64,000 bases of DNA. Origin: Bacillus sp. NTK071 (lineage in GTDB: Bacteria > Bacillota > Bacilli > Bacillales > Guptibacillaceae). The DNA is taken from positions 62,001-126,000 of the forward strand of contig NZ_JAFKOI010000006.1 of NCBI RefSeq assembly GCF_017303315.1, in the 5' to 3' direction. Made by a program: the position numbers and the translations under genes. Each line of letters opens with the position of its first letter. The first letter of the stretch is position 1. This document shows, in pieces, positions 52,979 to 61,792 of the stretch. Under the pieces are notes generated by a model, which was not told the origin of the DNA, did not search any database, and was given only the letters and a program-made list of their open reading frames with translations.

Positions 52979-54382
52979 ATGTCTACATTACAACATCAAG
53001 AACTATATAGCCTGCTTCATCAAGGTATTCGTAAGGCAGAAAAGCGGGGAACGTCCGTGCTTGTTAGTCAGGTGCTATCAGTAGCTGAAGTCGATCCCCT
53101 CTCCTTTTATGCAGCAGGTCCGAATAAGTATGAAAATGATCGAACGTTCTGGTCAGATCCAGAAAATGATACAACAATTGTTGGTCTAGGATCTGTTAAG
53201 CAATTTCAAGCATACAGCGATAGGTTTCGCATGATAGAGAACGAGTGGCAAAGCTTTCTTCAGCACTCTGTTGTTGATGGTGCTCCATCTCGACCTGGCG
53301 TTGGTCCCGTGCTGCTTGGTGGATTTTCATTTGATCCTACTGCTCCAGAAAGTGGAGATTGGGATCACTTTCCTGAAGGAGGAATGGTGCTTCCAGAGTT
53401 AATGCTTACATCTGCCGGCAGTCAAAGGTGGCTTACAATCAACGCGATTGTACGTGAAGATGATGATTCAGAAGCAATGGCGGAAGAACTTTTGGAGAAA
53501 CACCAGGGCATTCTAGCTCACTCAACTATAGAAATATCTCCGAAAGTAGATGCTATTTCTATAGAAGAAATACGACCTCAGGATTGGAAAGAAACGGTGC
53601 GAAGTGCTGCTGCTAATATAAGAAAAGGAAAACTTGAGAAAGTTGTGCTTGCTAGAGAGATTAAGTTGCAATCCTCAACATCATTCTCATCTTCACGTAC
53701 TTTAATGAATTTAAAAAAACAGCAAAGTGATAGCTACTTGTTTGCTTTTGAATATGGAGAGAAGTGTTTTCTCGGTGCATCACCAGAACGGCTAGTGAAA
53801 AGAGAAGGCCATCATGTTTATTCAACATGTCTTGCGGGATCCATCCAGAGAGGTGAAACGCCAGAAGAGGATTTAGAACTTGGCCATATTCTTCTAAATG
53901 ATCATAAGAATCGTATTGAGCATGATCTGGTCGTCCAGATGATTCGGAGAGCAATGGAAGAAGAGTGTGATTTCGTGCAAGTTCCTTCTAAGCCAGAATT
54001 ATTAAAAACGCCTCACATTCAGCATCTATTCACACCAGTCGTTGCAAGAGCAGGCGAGGGAACAAGCTTGCTTCGGATGGTTGAGCGCTTACACCCTACA
54101 CCTGCTCTTGGTGGATATCCACAAGAAGAGGCAGTGGAAGAAATTAAACGAATTGAGAATCTTGATCGAGGTTGGTATGCAGGTCCAGTCGGTTGGATTG
54201 ATTACCAGGGTAATGGAGAATTTGCGGTAGCGATTCGTTCTGGCTTACTGAATGGAGATCAAGCAACTCTTTATGCGGGATGTGGCATTGTAGCAGACTC
54301 AGATCCCGAAAGTGAATACGAAGAAACGAAGATGAAATTTAAACCGATGCTAACAGCTCTTGGAGGGAATCAATATGACTGA
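52979..54382 (+). CDS. menF: Isochorismate synthase
   Basis: This 467-residue enzyme converts chorismate to isochorismate, the first step of menaquinone synthesis. The chorismate-binding core at about 200-460 shows LEKVVLAREIKL, GASPERLVKREG, CLAGSIQRG and HPTPALGGYPQEEA. YAGPVGWIDYQGNGEFAVAI supplies Mg2+ and substrate contacts. ATG 52979 follows a run of G (GGGGGG) by 8 bases; earlier in-frame codons lie before that site. The stop overlaps menD by 8 bases, implying translational coupling. It heads the menFDHBEC operon. Confidence 0.95.
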   Translation: MSTLQHQELYSLLHQGIRKAEKRGTSVLVSQVLSVAEVDPLSFYAAGPNKYENDRTFWSDPENDTTIVGLGSVKQFQAYSDRFRMIENEWQSFLQHSVVDGAPSRPGVGPVLLGGFSFDPTAPESGDWDHFPEGGMVLPELMLTSAGSQRWLTINAIVREDDDSEAMAEELLEKHQGILAHSTIEISPKVDAISIEEIRPQDWKETVRSAAANIRKGKLEKVVLAREIKLQSSTSFSSSRTLMNLKKQQSDSYLFAFEYGEKCFLGASPERLVKREGHHVYSTCLAGSIQRGETPEEDLELGHILLNDHKNRIEHDLVVQMIRRAMEEECDFVQVPSKPELLKTPHIQHLFTPVVARAGEGTSLLRMVERLHPTPALGGYPQEEAVEEIKRIENLDRGWYAGPVGWIDYQGNGEFAVAIRSGLLNGDQATLYAGCGIVADSDPESEYEETKMKFKPMLTALGGNQYD

Positions 54383-56108
54383 TCAAGAAATACTCTCAAG
54401 CTACGTTGGTTCATTCGTTGATGAATTGGTTCGCTCAGGTGTGAGACAAGCTGTCATTAGTCCTGGTTCTCGCTCAACCCCAATCGCAATGGTAATGGCT
54501 GAGCATCCTTCTTTAAAAGTTTGGGTTCATGTAGATGAACGTTCTGCAGGCTTTTTTGCGCTAGGTATAGCCAAAGCGCAAAAAGAGCCTGTTGCTCTTT
54601 TGTGTTCATCAGGAACGGCAGGGGCAAACTATTATCCTGCTGTGATTGAAGCAGCTCAATCAAAAGTTCCTCTTATTGTTTTAACGGCTGATCGCCCTCA
54701 TGAACTGCGAGATAATGGAGCACCGCAGGCTATTAATCAAATTAATTTATTTGGGGAATATCCTAAATGGTTTATGGAAATGTCACTCCCAGATTCCTCT
54801 TCAGACTTAATTCGGTACATAAGAACAGCTGCTTCCAGAGCAGCATCGGTTTCATATGTGGCTCCTGCTGGACCTGTTCACCTTAACTTTCCTTTCAGGG
54901 ATCCGCTTATTCCTGATTTATCTTATCCTGGTCTCTTTTCGGATGGTCGTGAAGAGAACCAACCATGGGTAAGCGTTCCAGAACAAGTTCGTGTTCTTAA
55001 AGAAGGCGCAATAAAGCAATACGCAGAAAGGCTTTCCGATAAAAAAGGAATCATTGTAGTAGGGCCTCAGGAAAATGAGGAGTTGGCCTCGTCGGTATTT
55101 AGTCTAGCTGAAGTGCTAGGTTATCCTGTCCTTGCCGATCCGCTTTCCAACTGTCGTAGAACGCAAGAACATCTCTTAATAGATGGATACGACGCTTTTC
55201 TTAGAGGCGAGCTTGATGCTGACCTTTATCCGGAAGTTATTCTTCGTTTCGGAGCGATGCCTGTTTCGAAAGCCTATACGCTGTTTGTAAAGCAATTAGA
55301 GAACACGAGGAGCATTGTAGTGGATGAAGCTGGTTGGAGAGATCCTACTCTCTTCAGTACAGATATGCTATCCATTTCACCTGTCGACTTTGCGGATGCG
55401 TTACGAGAAGCTGTTCAAGGAATAGATAAGATAGATTACCATTGGATAGAAAAATGGCAGGAGAAGAATGCTAAGACACTGGACGCACTAACTTCACTAG
55501 ATATTGAAGAGCTGTTTGAAGGCCGTGTGTTTAGTGAATTAAGTGTAATGATACGTTCTAATGAACTTTTATTTGTTGGAAATAGTATGCCGATAAGAGA
55601 TCTTGAGAACTTCTTTTATCCTCAGGATAACTCACCAAAAGTGATGGGGAACCGAGGAGCCAATGGAATTGATGGTATTGTTTCAACAGCACTTGGAGCA
55701 AGTACAGCTTATCCATTCAGTGTTCTGGTTATTGGTGATCTTTCTTTCTACCACGATATGAATGGTCTACTACTTGCTAAATTATATCAATTAAATATGA
55801 CGGTGATTGTGGTGAACAACGATGGGGGTGGGATTTTCTCCTTCTTACCACAGCGTGAGCAAGAGACTCATTTTGAACAGTTATTCGGTACCCCTCTTGG
55901 CCTGGACTATGAACACACTGCATCTCTTTATGGAGCAAGTTTTGACCGTGTGACAAACTGGGAAGAATTTAGAAGTGCTTTCATGAACAGTCGTAAGGTT
56001 GATGGGTTAAGCATTATTGAGGTGCCTACTGATCGTGATACAAATCTTATGCTTCATAGGGAAGTGTTTGCAAAGGTCAAGAAGGTTACAGCTAAAGGAG
56101 TGACCTGA
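54375..56108 (+). CDS. menD: SEPHCHC synthase (2-succinyl-5-enolpyruvyl-6-hydroxy-3-cyclohexene-1-carboxylate synthase)
   Basis: This 577-residue thiamine-diphosphate enzyme adds a succinyl-semialdehyde unit from 2-oxoglutarate to isochorismate. VISPGSRSTPIAM near residue 28, VHVDERSAGFFALG with the catalytic Glu near 54, and SSGTAGANYYPA near 80 belong to the N-terminal pyrimidine domain. VIGDLSFYHDMNGLL near 455 and VVNNDGGGIFSFLPQ near 480 form the diphosphate/Mg2+ site. The start follows TGGAGGGAATCAAT and overlaps menF. menH follows after 2 bases. Confidence 0.96.
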   Translation: MTDQEILSSYVGSFVDELVRSGVRQAVISPGSRSTPIAMVMAEHPSLKVWVHVDERSAGFFALGIAKAQKEPVALLCSSGTAGANYYPAVIEAAQSKVPLIVLTADRPHELRDNGAPQAINQINLFGEYPKWFMEMSLPDSSSDLIRYIRTAASRAASVSYVAPAGPVHLNFPFRDPLIPDLSYPGLFSDGREENQPWVSVPEQVRVLKEGAIKQYAERLSDKKGIIVVGPQENEELASSVFSLAEVLGYPVLADPLSNCRRTQEHLLIDGYDAFLRGELDADLYPEVILRFGAMPVSKAYTLFVKQLENTRSIVVDEAGWRDPTLFSTDMLSISPVDFADALREAVQGIDKIDYHWIEKWQEKNAKTLDALTSLDIEELFEGRVFSELSVMIRSNELLFVGNSMPIRDLENFFYPQDNSPKVMGNRGANGIDGIVSTALGASTAYPFSVLVIGDLSFYHDMNGLLLAKLYQLNMTVIVVNNDGGGIFSFLPQREQETHFEQLFGTPLGLDYEHTASLYGASFDRVTNWEEFRSAFMNSRKVDGLSIIEVPTDRDTNLMLHREVFAKVKKVTAKGVT

Positions 56109-56110
56109 AC

Positions 56111-56935
56111 ATGATGATTGGGGTAGAGGATCTTTCTTTTCATGTTGAAAAGAAGGGGGAAGGTGAAACGGTTCTTCTCCTCCATGGTTTTACAGGATCA
56201 AGTTCGAACTGGGCTCCATTTATTGATAAATGGTCTTCGTCATTTCAAGTAATTGCAGTTGATCTTATTGGACATGGTAAGAGTAGTAAGCCGGATGATT
56301 ATTCTTGTTACACGATGGAGACAATGAGCCGTTATTTAAGGATTTTGCTCGATCATCTAAACGTTGATAAAGTTCATTTACTTGGTTATTCAATGGGAGG
56401 AAGGCTTGGCCTATGGTTTGCTATTCAATATCCCTTAATGATTAAATCACTCATTCTTGAAAGTAGTTCTCCTGGTCTATTCACTCTAAGAGAAAGGGAT
56501 GAGAGAGTAAGAAAAGATCATGCGCTTGCAAACCGCATTAAGAAAAGAGGGATATCAGAATTTGTTCAGTTCTGGGAAACAATCCCTCTGTTTGCTTCTC
56601 AGAAAAATTTGCATGAATCTGTTCAGAGTGAGATTAGAAAACAGCGATTACGAAATTCAGAAATCGGACTTGCAAATAGTTTATTGGGAATGGGGACAGG
56701 AGCACAACCTTCCTATTGGAGTGAGTTGGAACATCTGAAATTTCCTGTGCTACTCATGGCAGGGGAGCTAGATCAAAAATTTGTTTTAATTGCGAAACAG
56801 ATGGAAAAGTCGCTTTCTCAAGCAGATTTTGTGCAAATTAATGACGTAGGTCATACAATTCATGTAGAAGAACCGCAAATCTTTGATAAAATGGTAGTAG
56901 CTTTTCTAAAAAAGCATGCAGATTCATATCTGTAA
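56111..56935 (+). CDS. menH: SHCHC synthase, alpha/beta-hydrolase
   Basis: This 274-residue enzyme eliminates pyruvate from the MenD product to give SHCHC. LLHGFTGSSSNW near 24 forms the oxyanion region, GYSMGG carries catalytic Ser94, and GHTIHVEEP near 253 carries the catalytic His. The operon position between menD and menB identifies it as MenH (B. subtilis YtxM) rather than a general hydrolase. AAAGGAG is the ribosome-binding site; ATG 56111 or 56114 may be used. Confidence 0.93.
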   Translation: MMIGVEDLSFHVEKKGEGETVLLLHGFTGSSSNWAPFIDKWSSSFQVIAVDLIGHGKSSKPDDYSCYTMETMSRYLRILLDHLNVDKVHLLGYSMGGRLGLWFAIQYPLMIKSLILESSSPGLFTLRERDERVRKDHALANRIKKRGISEFVQFWETIPLFASQKNLHESVQSEIRKQRLRNSEIGLANSLLGMGTGAQPSYWSELEHLKFPVLLMAGELDQKFVLIAKQMEKSLSQADFVQINDVGHTIHVEEPQIFDKMVVAFLKKHADSYL

Positions 56936-56965
56936 ATCTCGTTACATATGGAAGGAGTATTTCAC

Positions 56966-57781
56966 ATGATTGAATGGAAGACAGAACGCGAATTTGAAGA
57001 TATTCTTTACGAAACGTATGATGGAATCGCTAAGATCACCATCAACCGTCCAGAGGTTCGTAATGCATTTACGCCAAGAACGGTTAATGAACTAATTACA
57101 GCTTTTTCATTTGCAAGAGACGATTCCAATATTGGAGTTATTGTACTTGCAGGAGCTGGAGACAAAGCCTTCTGTTCTGGCGGAGATCAAAGTGTTCGAG
57201 GTCATGGCGGATACGTCGGCGATGATGAAATTCCTCGTCTAAATGTATTAGATCTTCAACGTCTTATTCGCGTAATCCCTAAACCGGTTATTGCGATGGT
57301 TTCTGGTTATGCAATTGGTGGAGGACATGTTCTACACGTTGTATGTGACCTTACAATTGCTGCTGATAATGCCATCTTTGGTCAAACAGGTCCGAAAGTA
57401 GGTAGTTTTGACGCTGGATATGGTGCTGGATATCTTGCTCGTATCGTAGGACACAAGAAAGCTCGTGAGATCTGGTACCTATGCCGTCAGTACAATGCAC
57501 AAGAAGCGCTTGATATGGGGCTTGTTAATACAGTTGTTCCACTTGAACAGCTTGAAGCTGAAACGGTTCAGTGGGCACAAGAAATGCTTGAAAAGTCACC
57601 AACAGCACTTCGTTTCCTTAAAGCATCACTTAACGCAGATACAGATGGTCTTGCTGGTTTGCAACAAATGGGTGGAGACGCTACGCTTCTTTATTACACA
57701 ACTGAGGAAGCGAAAGAAGGGCGCGATTCGTTTAAAGAAAAGCGTAAGCCTGACTTTAAACAGTTCCCTCGTTTTCCTTAA
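56966..57781 (+). CDS. menB: 1,4-dihydroxy-2-naphthoyl-CoA synthase
   Basis: This 271-residue crotonase-fold enzyme closes the second ring of the naphthoquinone. [15 protein letters not shown] near 30, [17 protein letters not shown] near 70, the oxyanion segment [12 protein letters not shown] near 119 and [20 protein letters not shown] near 143 are highly conserved MenB blocks. The C-terminal [22 protein letters not shown] is typical. The ATG at 56966 follows AAGGAG by 8 bases. A terminator follows, so menEC may be expressed at a lower level. Confidence 0.97.
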   Translation: MIEWKTEREFEDILYETYDGIAKITINRPEVRNAFTPRTVNELITAFSFARDDSNIGVIVLAGAGDKAFCSGGDQSVRGHGGYVGDDEIPRLNVLDLQRLIRVIPKPVIAMVSGYAIGGGHVLHVVCDLTIAADNAIFGQTGPKVGSFDAGYGAGYLARIVGHKKAREIWYLCRQYNAQEALDMGLVNTVVPLEQLEAETVQWAQEMLEKSPTALRFLKASLNADTDGLAGLQQMGGDATLLYYTTEEAKEGRDSFKEKRKPDFKQFPRFP

Positions 57782-57795
57782 ATCGATCGTATATG

Positions 57796-57829
57796 AACAG
57801 CTTGATGGAACCCCATCAAGCTGTTTTTT
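57796..57829 (+). terminator. Intra-operon terminator between menB and menE
   Basis: AACAGCTTGATGG (57796-57808) pairs with CCATCAAGCTGTT (57813-57825), and six T follow. A partial terminator or attenuator between two pathway genes is likely. Confidence 0.9.
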
Positions 57830-57852
57830 CAAATAAAGAAAGGATGTATAAG

Positions 57853-59325
57853 ATGGAAACGATGCCAAATTGGTTACATAAGCGAGCGCAAATGACCCCT
57901 GAGAGAGTGGCCATCATAGAGAATGGTACACAGGTGACATATAAAGAATTACAAATGAGGTCTGTAGAAGTCGCTAATGGTTTAAGAGCAGAAGGAATCG
58001 ATAAGGGGCAGCATATAGGTTTTTTCATGCAGAATAGCCTAGAAGCAGCTGTTTGTTTACATGCCCTCATGTACATCGGAGCTGTTATTGTTCCATTGAA
58101 TCATCGCTTAACAGCTGCTGAGCTCTCGTTTCAATTAGAAGATGCAGAGTTAACGTTTGTGATAGCTGATAATGAACTTGAAAGGAAAGTAAGTGACGCA
58201 CTAAATGATTCAAATGTATCGTTACTTGTCTATCAAGAGTTAAAACCTGGTAGTCAGGAGTTATGTAAGCTTGAAGTTACAATTGAGCTTGATCAACTGC
58301 ACACGATTATGTACACGTCAGGAACAACAGGAAAACCAAAAGGAGTTATGCTAACTTACGGAAACCACTGGTGGAGTGCTATCAGTTCAAGTCTTAATCT
58401 GGGTCATGATGTTCATGATCGCTGGCTATGCGCTGTCCCAATGTTTCATATGAGTGGCCTATCTATTCTATTGCGTAGTGTGATTTATGGCATTACGATG
58501 GTAATCAAGCCACGTTTCGAGCCGCATGTCGTTAATCAATCGATTCAAAAAGAAGGAATAACCATTGTATCGGTAGTAAGCGCTATGCTAAGGAGGATGC
58601 TTGATGACCTTGGAGAGGCAAGCTACCCATCTAGCTTAAGATGTGTACTTCTAGGAGGAGGTCCTGCGCCGTACCCTCTTCTTACAACCTGTGAGAAGAG
58701 AGGGATTCCAGTTTTTCAGACGTTTGGCATGACGGAAACGGCTTCACAATTAGTAACGCTCTCGCCAGAATATATGCTTCTGAAACAAGGATCCGCAGGT
58801 AAAGCACTTTTTCCTTCAGAGGTGGTCATATGTAATAATGATAATGTTCTTTCGCCAGGAGAGCACGGTGAAATACTAGTGAAGGGACCAACTGTCACAC
58901 GCGGCTACTGGAAACGAAATAAAGCAACAAATGAGGCTCTTCGTAATGGTTGGCTACATACAGGTGACATTGGTTACATGGATGAAGATGGATTTCTGTT
59001 TGTATTAGACCGAAGGAAAGACCTTATTATTTCTGGCGGGGAGAACGTGTACCCGGCGGAAATTGAGTCCGCTCTCCTTGAGCACCATGCTGTAAAAGAT
59101 GCTGGTGTCACTGGGATACAAGATGATAAATGGGGAGAAGTCCCTGTTGCATTTGTAGTAAAAGATGAATTTGATCTTTCGCCCGATGCTCTACTTGCAT
59201 TTCTAACTGAACGTCTCGCAAGCTATAAATTGCCTAAACAGATTTCCTTTGTCGATGAACTTCCTAGAAATGGTGCCAATAAACTTCAGCGAAATCGATT
59301 AAATAGCCTAAAGGAAACAACATGA
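57853..59325 (+). CDS. menE: 2-succinylbenzoate-CoA ligase
   Basis: This 490-residue adenylate-forming enzyme activates o-succinylbenzoate with ATP and CoA. TIMYTSGTTGKPKGVMLTYG near 157 is the P-loop core. QTFGMTETASQ near 292, GWLHTGDIGYMDEDGFLFV near 372 and the hinge RRKDLIISGGENVYPAEIE near 392 follow in order. A catalytic Lys is in NGANKLQRNRL at the end. ATG 57853 has AAAGGATGTATAAG before it. It overlaps menC by 4 bases (ATGA). Confidence 0.95.
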   Translation: METMPNWLHKRAQMTPERVAIIENGTQVTYKELQMRSVEVANGLRAEGIDKGQHIGFFMQNSLEAAVCLHALMYIGAVIVPLNHRLTAAELSFQLEDAELTFVIADNELERKVSDALNDSNVSLLVYQELKPGSQELCKLEVTIELDQLHTIMYTSGTTGKPKGVMLTYGNHWWSAISSSLNLGHDVHDRWLCAVPMFHMSGLSILLRSVIYGITMVIKPRFEPHVVNQSIQKEGITIVSVVSAMLRRMLDDLGEASYPSSLRCVLLGGGPAPYPLLTTCEKRGIPVFQTFGMTETASQLVTLSPEYMLLKQGSAGKALFPSEVVICNNDNVLSPGEHGEILVKGPTVTRGYWKRNKATNEALRNGWLHTGDIGYMDEDGFLFVLDRRKDLIISGGENVYPAEIESALLEHHAVKDAGVTGIQDDKWGEVPVAFVVKDEFDLSPDALLAFLTERLASYKLPKQISFVDELPRNGANKLQRNRLNSLKETT

Positions 59326-60425
59326 TGAAATTACATTCCGTAACACTACATCATATAAGAATGACTTTGAAAACGCCTTTTGCTAATAGTCTTGAAACAG
59401 TTAGTGACAGAGAGCTTATCATTGTAGAAGTGAGAGATTTTGAAGGTCATATAGGGTTTGGTGAGGGAGTAGCATTCACATCACCATGGTACACTGAAGA
59501 AACGCTTAAAACGTCATGGCATATGTTGAAGGACTTTATGATTCCAGCTCTTAAAGAACAAGTTCTATCACATCCCTCCGATGTTGAATACCTGCTTAAA
59601 GGGATCCGGCGTAATCCTATGGCGAAGTACGCGATTGAAGGAGCAATCTGGGATCTTTATGCAAAAAGAGAGAGAATCAGCCTTGCAGAAGCGCTAGGAG
59701 GTACTGCTAGTAGAATCAAAGCCGGTGTTGCTGTTGGCGCATCTGAATCTGAAACGATGTTAAATGAAATAAGCAAAAGAATTGAAGAGGGATATGAGCG
59801 AATTAAAGTGAAGATTAAACCCTCGCAAGATCTGTCTCTCATTAAAGCAATACGAGAAACCTATCCTTCAATTGATTTAATGGCAGATGCGAACTCAGCT
59901 TACACTCTCAATGATATAGAGAGACTGAAAGCACTTGATCAGTATAGCCTGTTGATGATTGAACAGCCACTTGCAGCAGACGATATTGTAGATCATGCCC
60001 TCCTACAAAAAGAACTTGCAACACCCATTTGCCTTGACGAAAGTATCGCATCATATGATGACGCGAGAAGGGCTCTAAATCTTAACAGTTGCAGAATCAT
60101 TAATATTAAACCAGGTCGAGTTGGTGGATTGAGTGTGAGTAAAAAAATTCACGATTTATGTGCCGACCAATCCATACCTGTATGGTGTGGTGGCATGCTC
60201 GAATCTGGAATCGGACGCGCTCACAATATAGCGTTATCCAGTTTACCTAATTTCACAATACCTGGAGATGTTTCAGCATCCTCACGTTATTGGGAGCGGG
60301 ATATTATTCTACCTGAAGTGACGGTGGAAAACGGGTCTATTACTGTTCCTGATGGCTATGGGATAGGATTTGAGATAAATAGGCAAGAACTTGAGAGGGT
60401 GACGTTAACAAAAGAAACAGTATGA
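59322..60425 (+). CDS. menC: o-Succinylbenzoate synthase
   Basis: This 367-residue enolase-superfamily enzyme dehydrates SHCHC to o-succinylbenzoate. The catalytic Lys region is RIKVKIKP near 164. Metal ligands are in LMADANSAY near 190, IEQPLAADD near 215 and CLDESIAS near 240, with the second catalytic Lys in INIKPGRVGG near 262. It belongs to the NSAR/OSBS-like subgroup common in Bacilli (MenC of type 2), so racemase activity is also possible in principle. Context supports MenC. A bidirectional terminator follows. Confidence 0.95.
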   Translation: MMKLHSVTLHHIRMTLKTPFANSLETVSDRELIIVEVRDFEGHIGFGEGVAFTSPWYTEETLKTSWHMLKDFMIPALKEQVLSHPSDVEYLLKGIRRNPMAKYAIEGAIWDLYAKRERISLAEALGGTASRIKAGVAVGASESETMLNEISKRIEEGYERIKVKIKPSQDLSLIKAIRETYPSIDLMADANSAYTLNDIERLKALDQYSLLMIEQPLAADDIVDHALLQKELATPICLDESIASYDDARRALNLNSCRIINIKPGRVGGLSVSKKIHDLCADQSIPVWCGGMLESGIGRAHNIALSSLPNFTIPGDVSASSRYWERDIILPEVTVENGSITVPDGYGIGFEINRQELERVTLTKETV

Positions 60426-60448
60426 ACACGTGGTTAAATTACCATTGA

Positions 60449-60482
60449 AAAAGGCAGAACCATAATAGGTTCTGCCTTTTTA
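60449..60482. terminator. Bidirectional terminator, menC / DUF3817 gene
   Basis: AAAAAGGCAGAACC and GGTTCTGCCTTTTT form a 14-bp stem around ATAATA. Confidence 0.92.
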
Positions 60483-60483
60483 G

Positions 60484-60780
60484 TTATGCTTCTGAGTTTT
60501 TTACTAGGCGTGAGTCAAAAATAAACGGTCCAAATGGGATTACTGACGAGACGACAGCGAGAGTTGCTTTCAAGAAGGACCACCGCTTTACAATTGTCAC
60601 ATAGAGAATCACAGCAAGGTATAGAACAAATAATCCTCCATGAAGCGCTCCAACAATTGATACAGCCATTGGCATATCCATGAAGTATTTAAGTGGCATC
60701 GCTATTCCAAGCAATAATAGAAAGGAAATTCCCTCGGCATAGCCAATACCTCGAAATAGTTTTAATGGTTGATTAAACAT
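60484..60780 (-). CDS. DUF3817 membrane protein
   Basis: This 98-residue protein has three hydrophobic helices. The pattern LKLFRGIGYAEGISFLLLL...GALHGGLFVLYL and the closing SSVIPFGPFIFDSRL are the DUF3817 signature. These proteins are small integral membrane proteins without a known role and are sometimes fused to sugar transporters. The ATG is preceded by AGGAG in the divergent region. It is convergent with menC and ends at the shared terminator. Confidence 0.87.
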   Translation of the reverse strand: MFNQPLKLFRGIGYAEGISFLLLLGIAMPLKYFMDMPMAVSIVGALHGGLFVLYLAVILYVTIVKRWSFLKATLAVVSSVIPFGPFIFDSRLVKNSEA

Positions 60781-61063
60781 ACGTATTCACTCCTTTATTA
60801 ACAACTGTTGTGATAGATTTCACAATAACAGATACAAGCAGTATACAACCAGTATATCAGCACCTCTGCTTTGATAGAAGGAGGAGATTTATCGATTTAT
60901 TGACAGTTATTTAGAAGAAGCCATAAACAGCGCTGCTGGGATTGACAGAACATTTAGTACTAATGCATTGTTTTCAAAAGAATATTGAGTGATAATTGAT
61001 TATACGAGGTCAAATCAAGTAGAATGAATATGGATGATAAACTAAACTTTGAAGGAGATTTGT

Positions 61064-61150
61064 ATGAACAGTAAAAAAAAGGCGATATTTATATACATTC
61101 CTAAGTCCAAAGTTGATGAAGCCAAGAATAACATGAAGAAAAATGATTAA
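61064..61150 (+). CDS. Very small basic protein, 28 residues
   Basis: The frame starts at an ATG seven bases after AAGGAGA and encodes MNSKKKAIFIYIPKSK followed by VDEAKNNMKKND. A strong terminator lies 10 bases past the stop, so promoter-side gap, ribosome-binding site, frame and terminator form a complete tiny unit. The peptide is lysine-rich with one short hydrophobic stretch (AIFIYI). No family was recognised; it could be a small regulatory or DNA/RNA-associated peptide. Confidence 0.6.
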   Translation: MNSKKKAIFIYIPKSKVDEAKNNMKKND

Positions 61151-61159
61151 TAGATAATA

Positions 61160-61194
61160 AAATCCGTCAAGCTGCAACAGCTTGACGGATTTTT
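61160..61194 (+). terminator. Terminator of the 28-residue gene
   Basis: AAATCCGTCAAGCTG pairs with CAGCTTGACGGATTT around CAA. T follows on the plus strand. Confidence 0.92.
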
Positions 61195-61249
61195 GAATAA
61201 AAAATAAGTAAAATTTCAATTTAAAAGTAAATGAATAACTTTTTAGCCA

Positions 61250-61318
61250 TTAAATAAATGAAAGGATTGCAGCAATTACGGCAATTGCACCAATAATCAT
61301 TAAGATCGTACGTACCAT
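61250..61318 (-). CDS. Tiny membrane peptide A, 22 residues
   Basis: The frame encodes MVRTILMIIGAIAVIAAILS followed by FI, a single hydrophobic helix with one Arg near the start. CAAGGAGGAAG lies 8-9 bases before the ATG, an excellent ribosome-binding site. A second peptide of the same design lies just upstream on the same strand (61379-61450). Possible roles include a membrane regulator, a type I toxin-like peptide or a small subunit of a larger complex. No family was recognised. Confidence 0.65.
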   Translation of the reverse strand: MVRTILMIIGAIAVIAAILSFI

Positions 61319-61378
61319 GACACTTCCTCCTTGAATAAGTCATTTTATTAATTCATGCATACCATTTTGTTTGTTGTC

Positions 61379-61450
61379 CTAGAATAACGCGTTAACAACA
61401 AATGCAACTACAACTACGATACCGACAATAACTAGAACTTGTTTTAGCAT
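61379..61450 (-). CDS. Tiny membrane peptide B, 23 residues
   Basis: The frame encodes MLKQVLVIVGIVVVVAFVVN followed by ALF, again a single hydrophobic helix with a basic residue near the start. A GAAGGAGGAAG site is 7-8 bases before the ATG. It resembles peptide A in length, topology and the I-x-G-x(I/V) core, so the two are probable paralogues. Sixty bases separate the two frames, which could share one transcript. Function unknown. Confidence 0.65.
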   Translation of the reverse strand: MLKQVLVIVGIVVVVAFVVNALF

Positions 61451-61642
61451 AATGACTTCCTCCTTCAATATAGCAATGCTCATTGCTACTACTCATATAC
61501 CCTAAACAATTTTTGTATCAAACCTATTTTTAAAATAATAGTTAATAAAGCCTACTTATTTCTTATGAATTGTTATTAGCGTTTCATAATAATGAAATAT
61601 TATACAAAAAAGAACAGTAGTCACTGGTGCTATATGAGTGGT

Positions 61643-61721
61643 GGTTGATTTCCGCGGGGCGGGTAACCTTTTAGTGTGAATCTTTTTATATAAGATCTCT
61701 TTCAAAACATCAATCCTTAAG
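61643..61721. repeat. Dispersed intergenic repeat, copy 3 (degenerate)
   Basis: A short module A remnant is on the minus strand (GTTGATTTCCGC, about 61643-61656). Module B follows on the plus strand (about 61667-61721, AGTGTGAATCTTTTTATATA then CTCTTTCAAAA-CATCAATC). It is more diverged than copies 1 and 2. Confidence 0.6.
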
Positions 61722-61751
61722 TAAAAAGCTTTTAAAAAAGAAGCATATGAT

Positions 61752-61784
61752 AAAAGGAGCCATTCCAATTGGAAGGCTCCTTCA
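61752..61784 (-). terminator. Terminator of the 62-residue gene
   Basis: AAGGAGCC and GGCTCCTT, with inner TTCC/GGAA, form the stem. The minus strand continues in TTTT. Confidence 0.82.
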
Positions 61785-61792
61785 TTTATTTA

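Larger units (their letters stand above)
61451..61792. other. Intergenic region with dispersed-repeat copy 3
   Basis: No gene was supported in this AT-rich stretch. It contains the third copy of the dispersed repeat and, at its right end, the terminator of the 62-residue gene. Confidence 0.45.
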
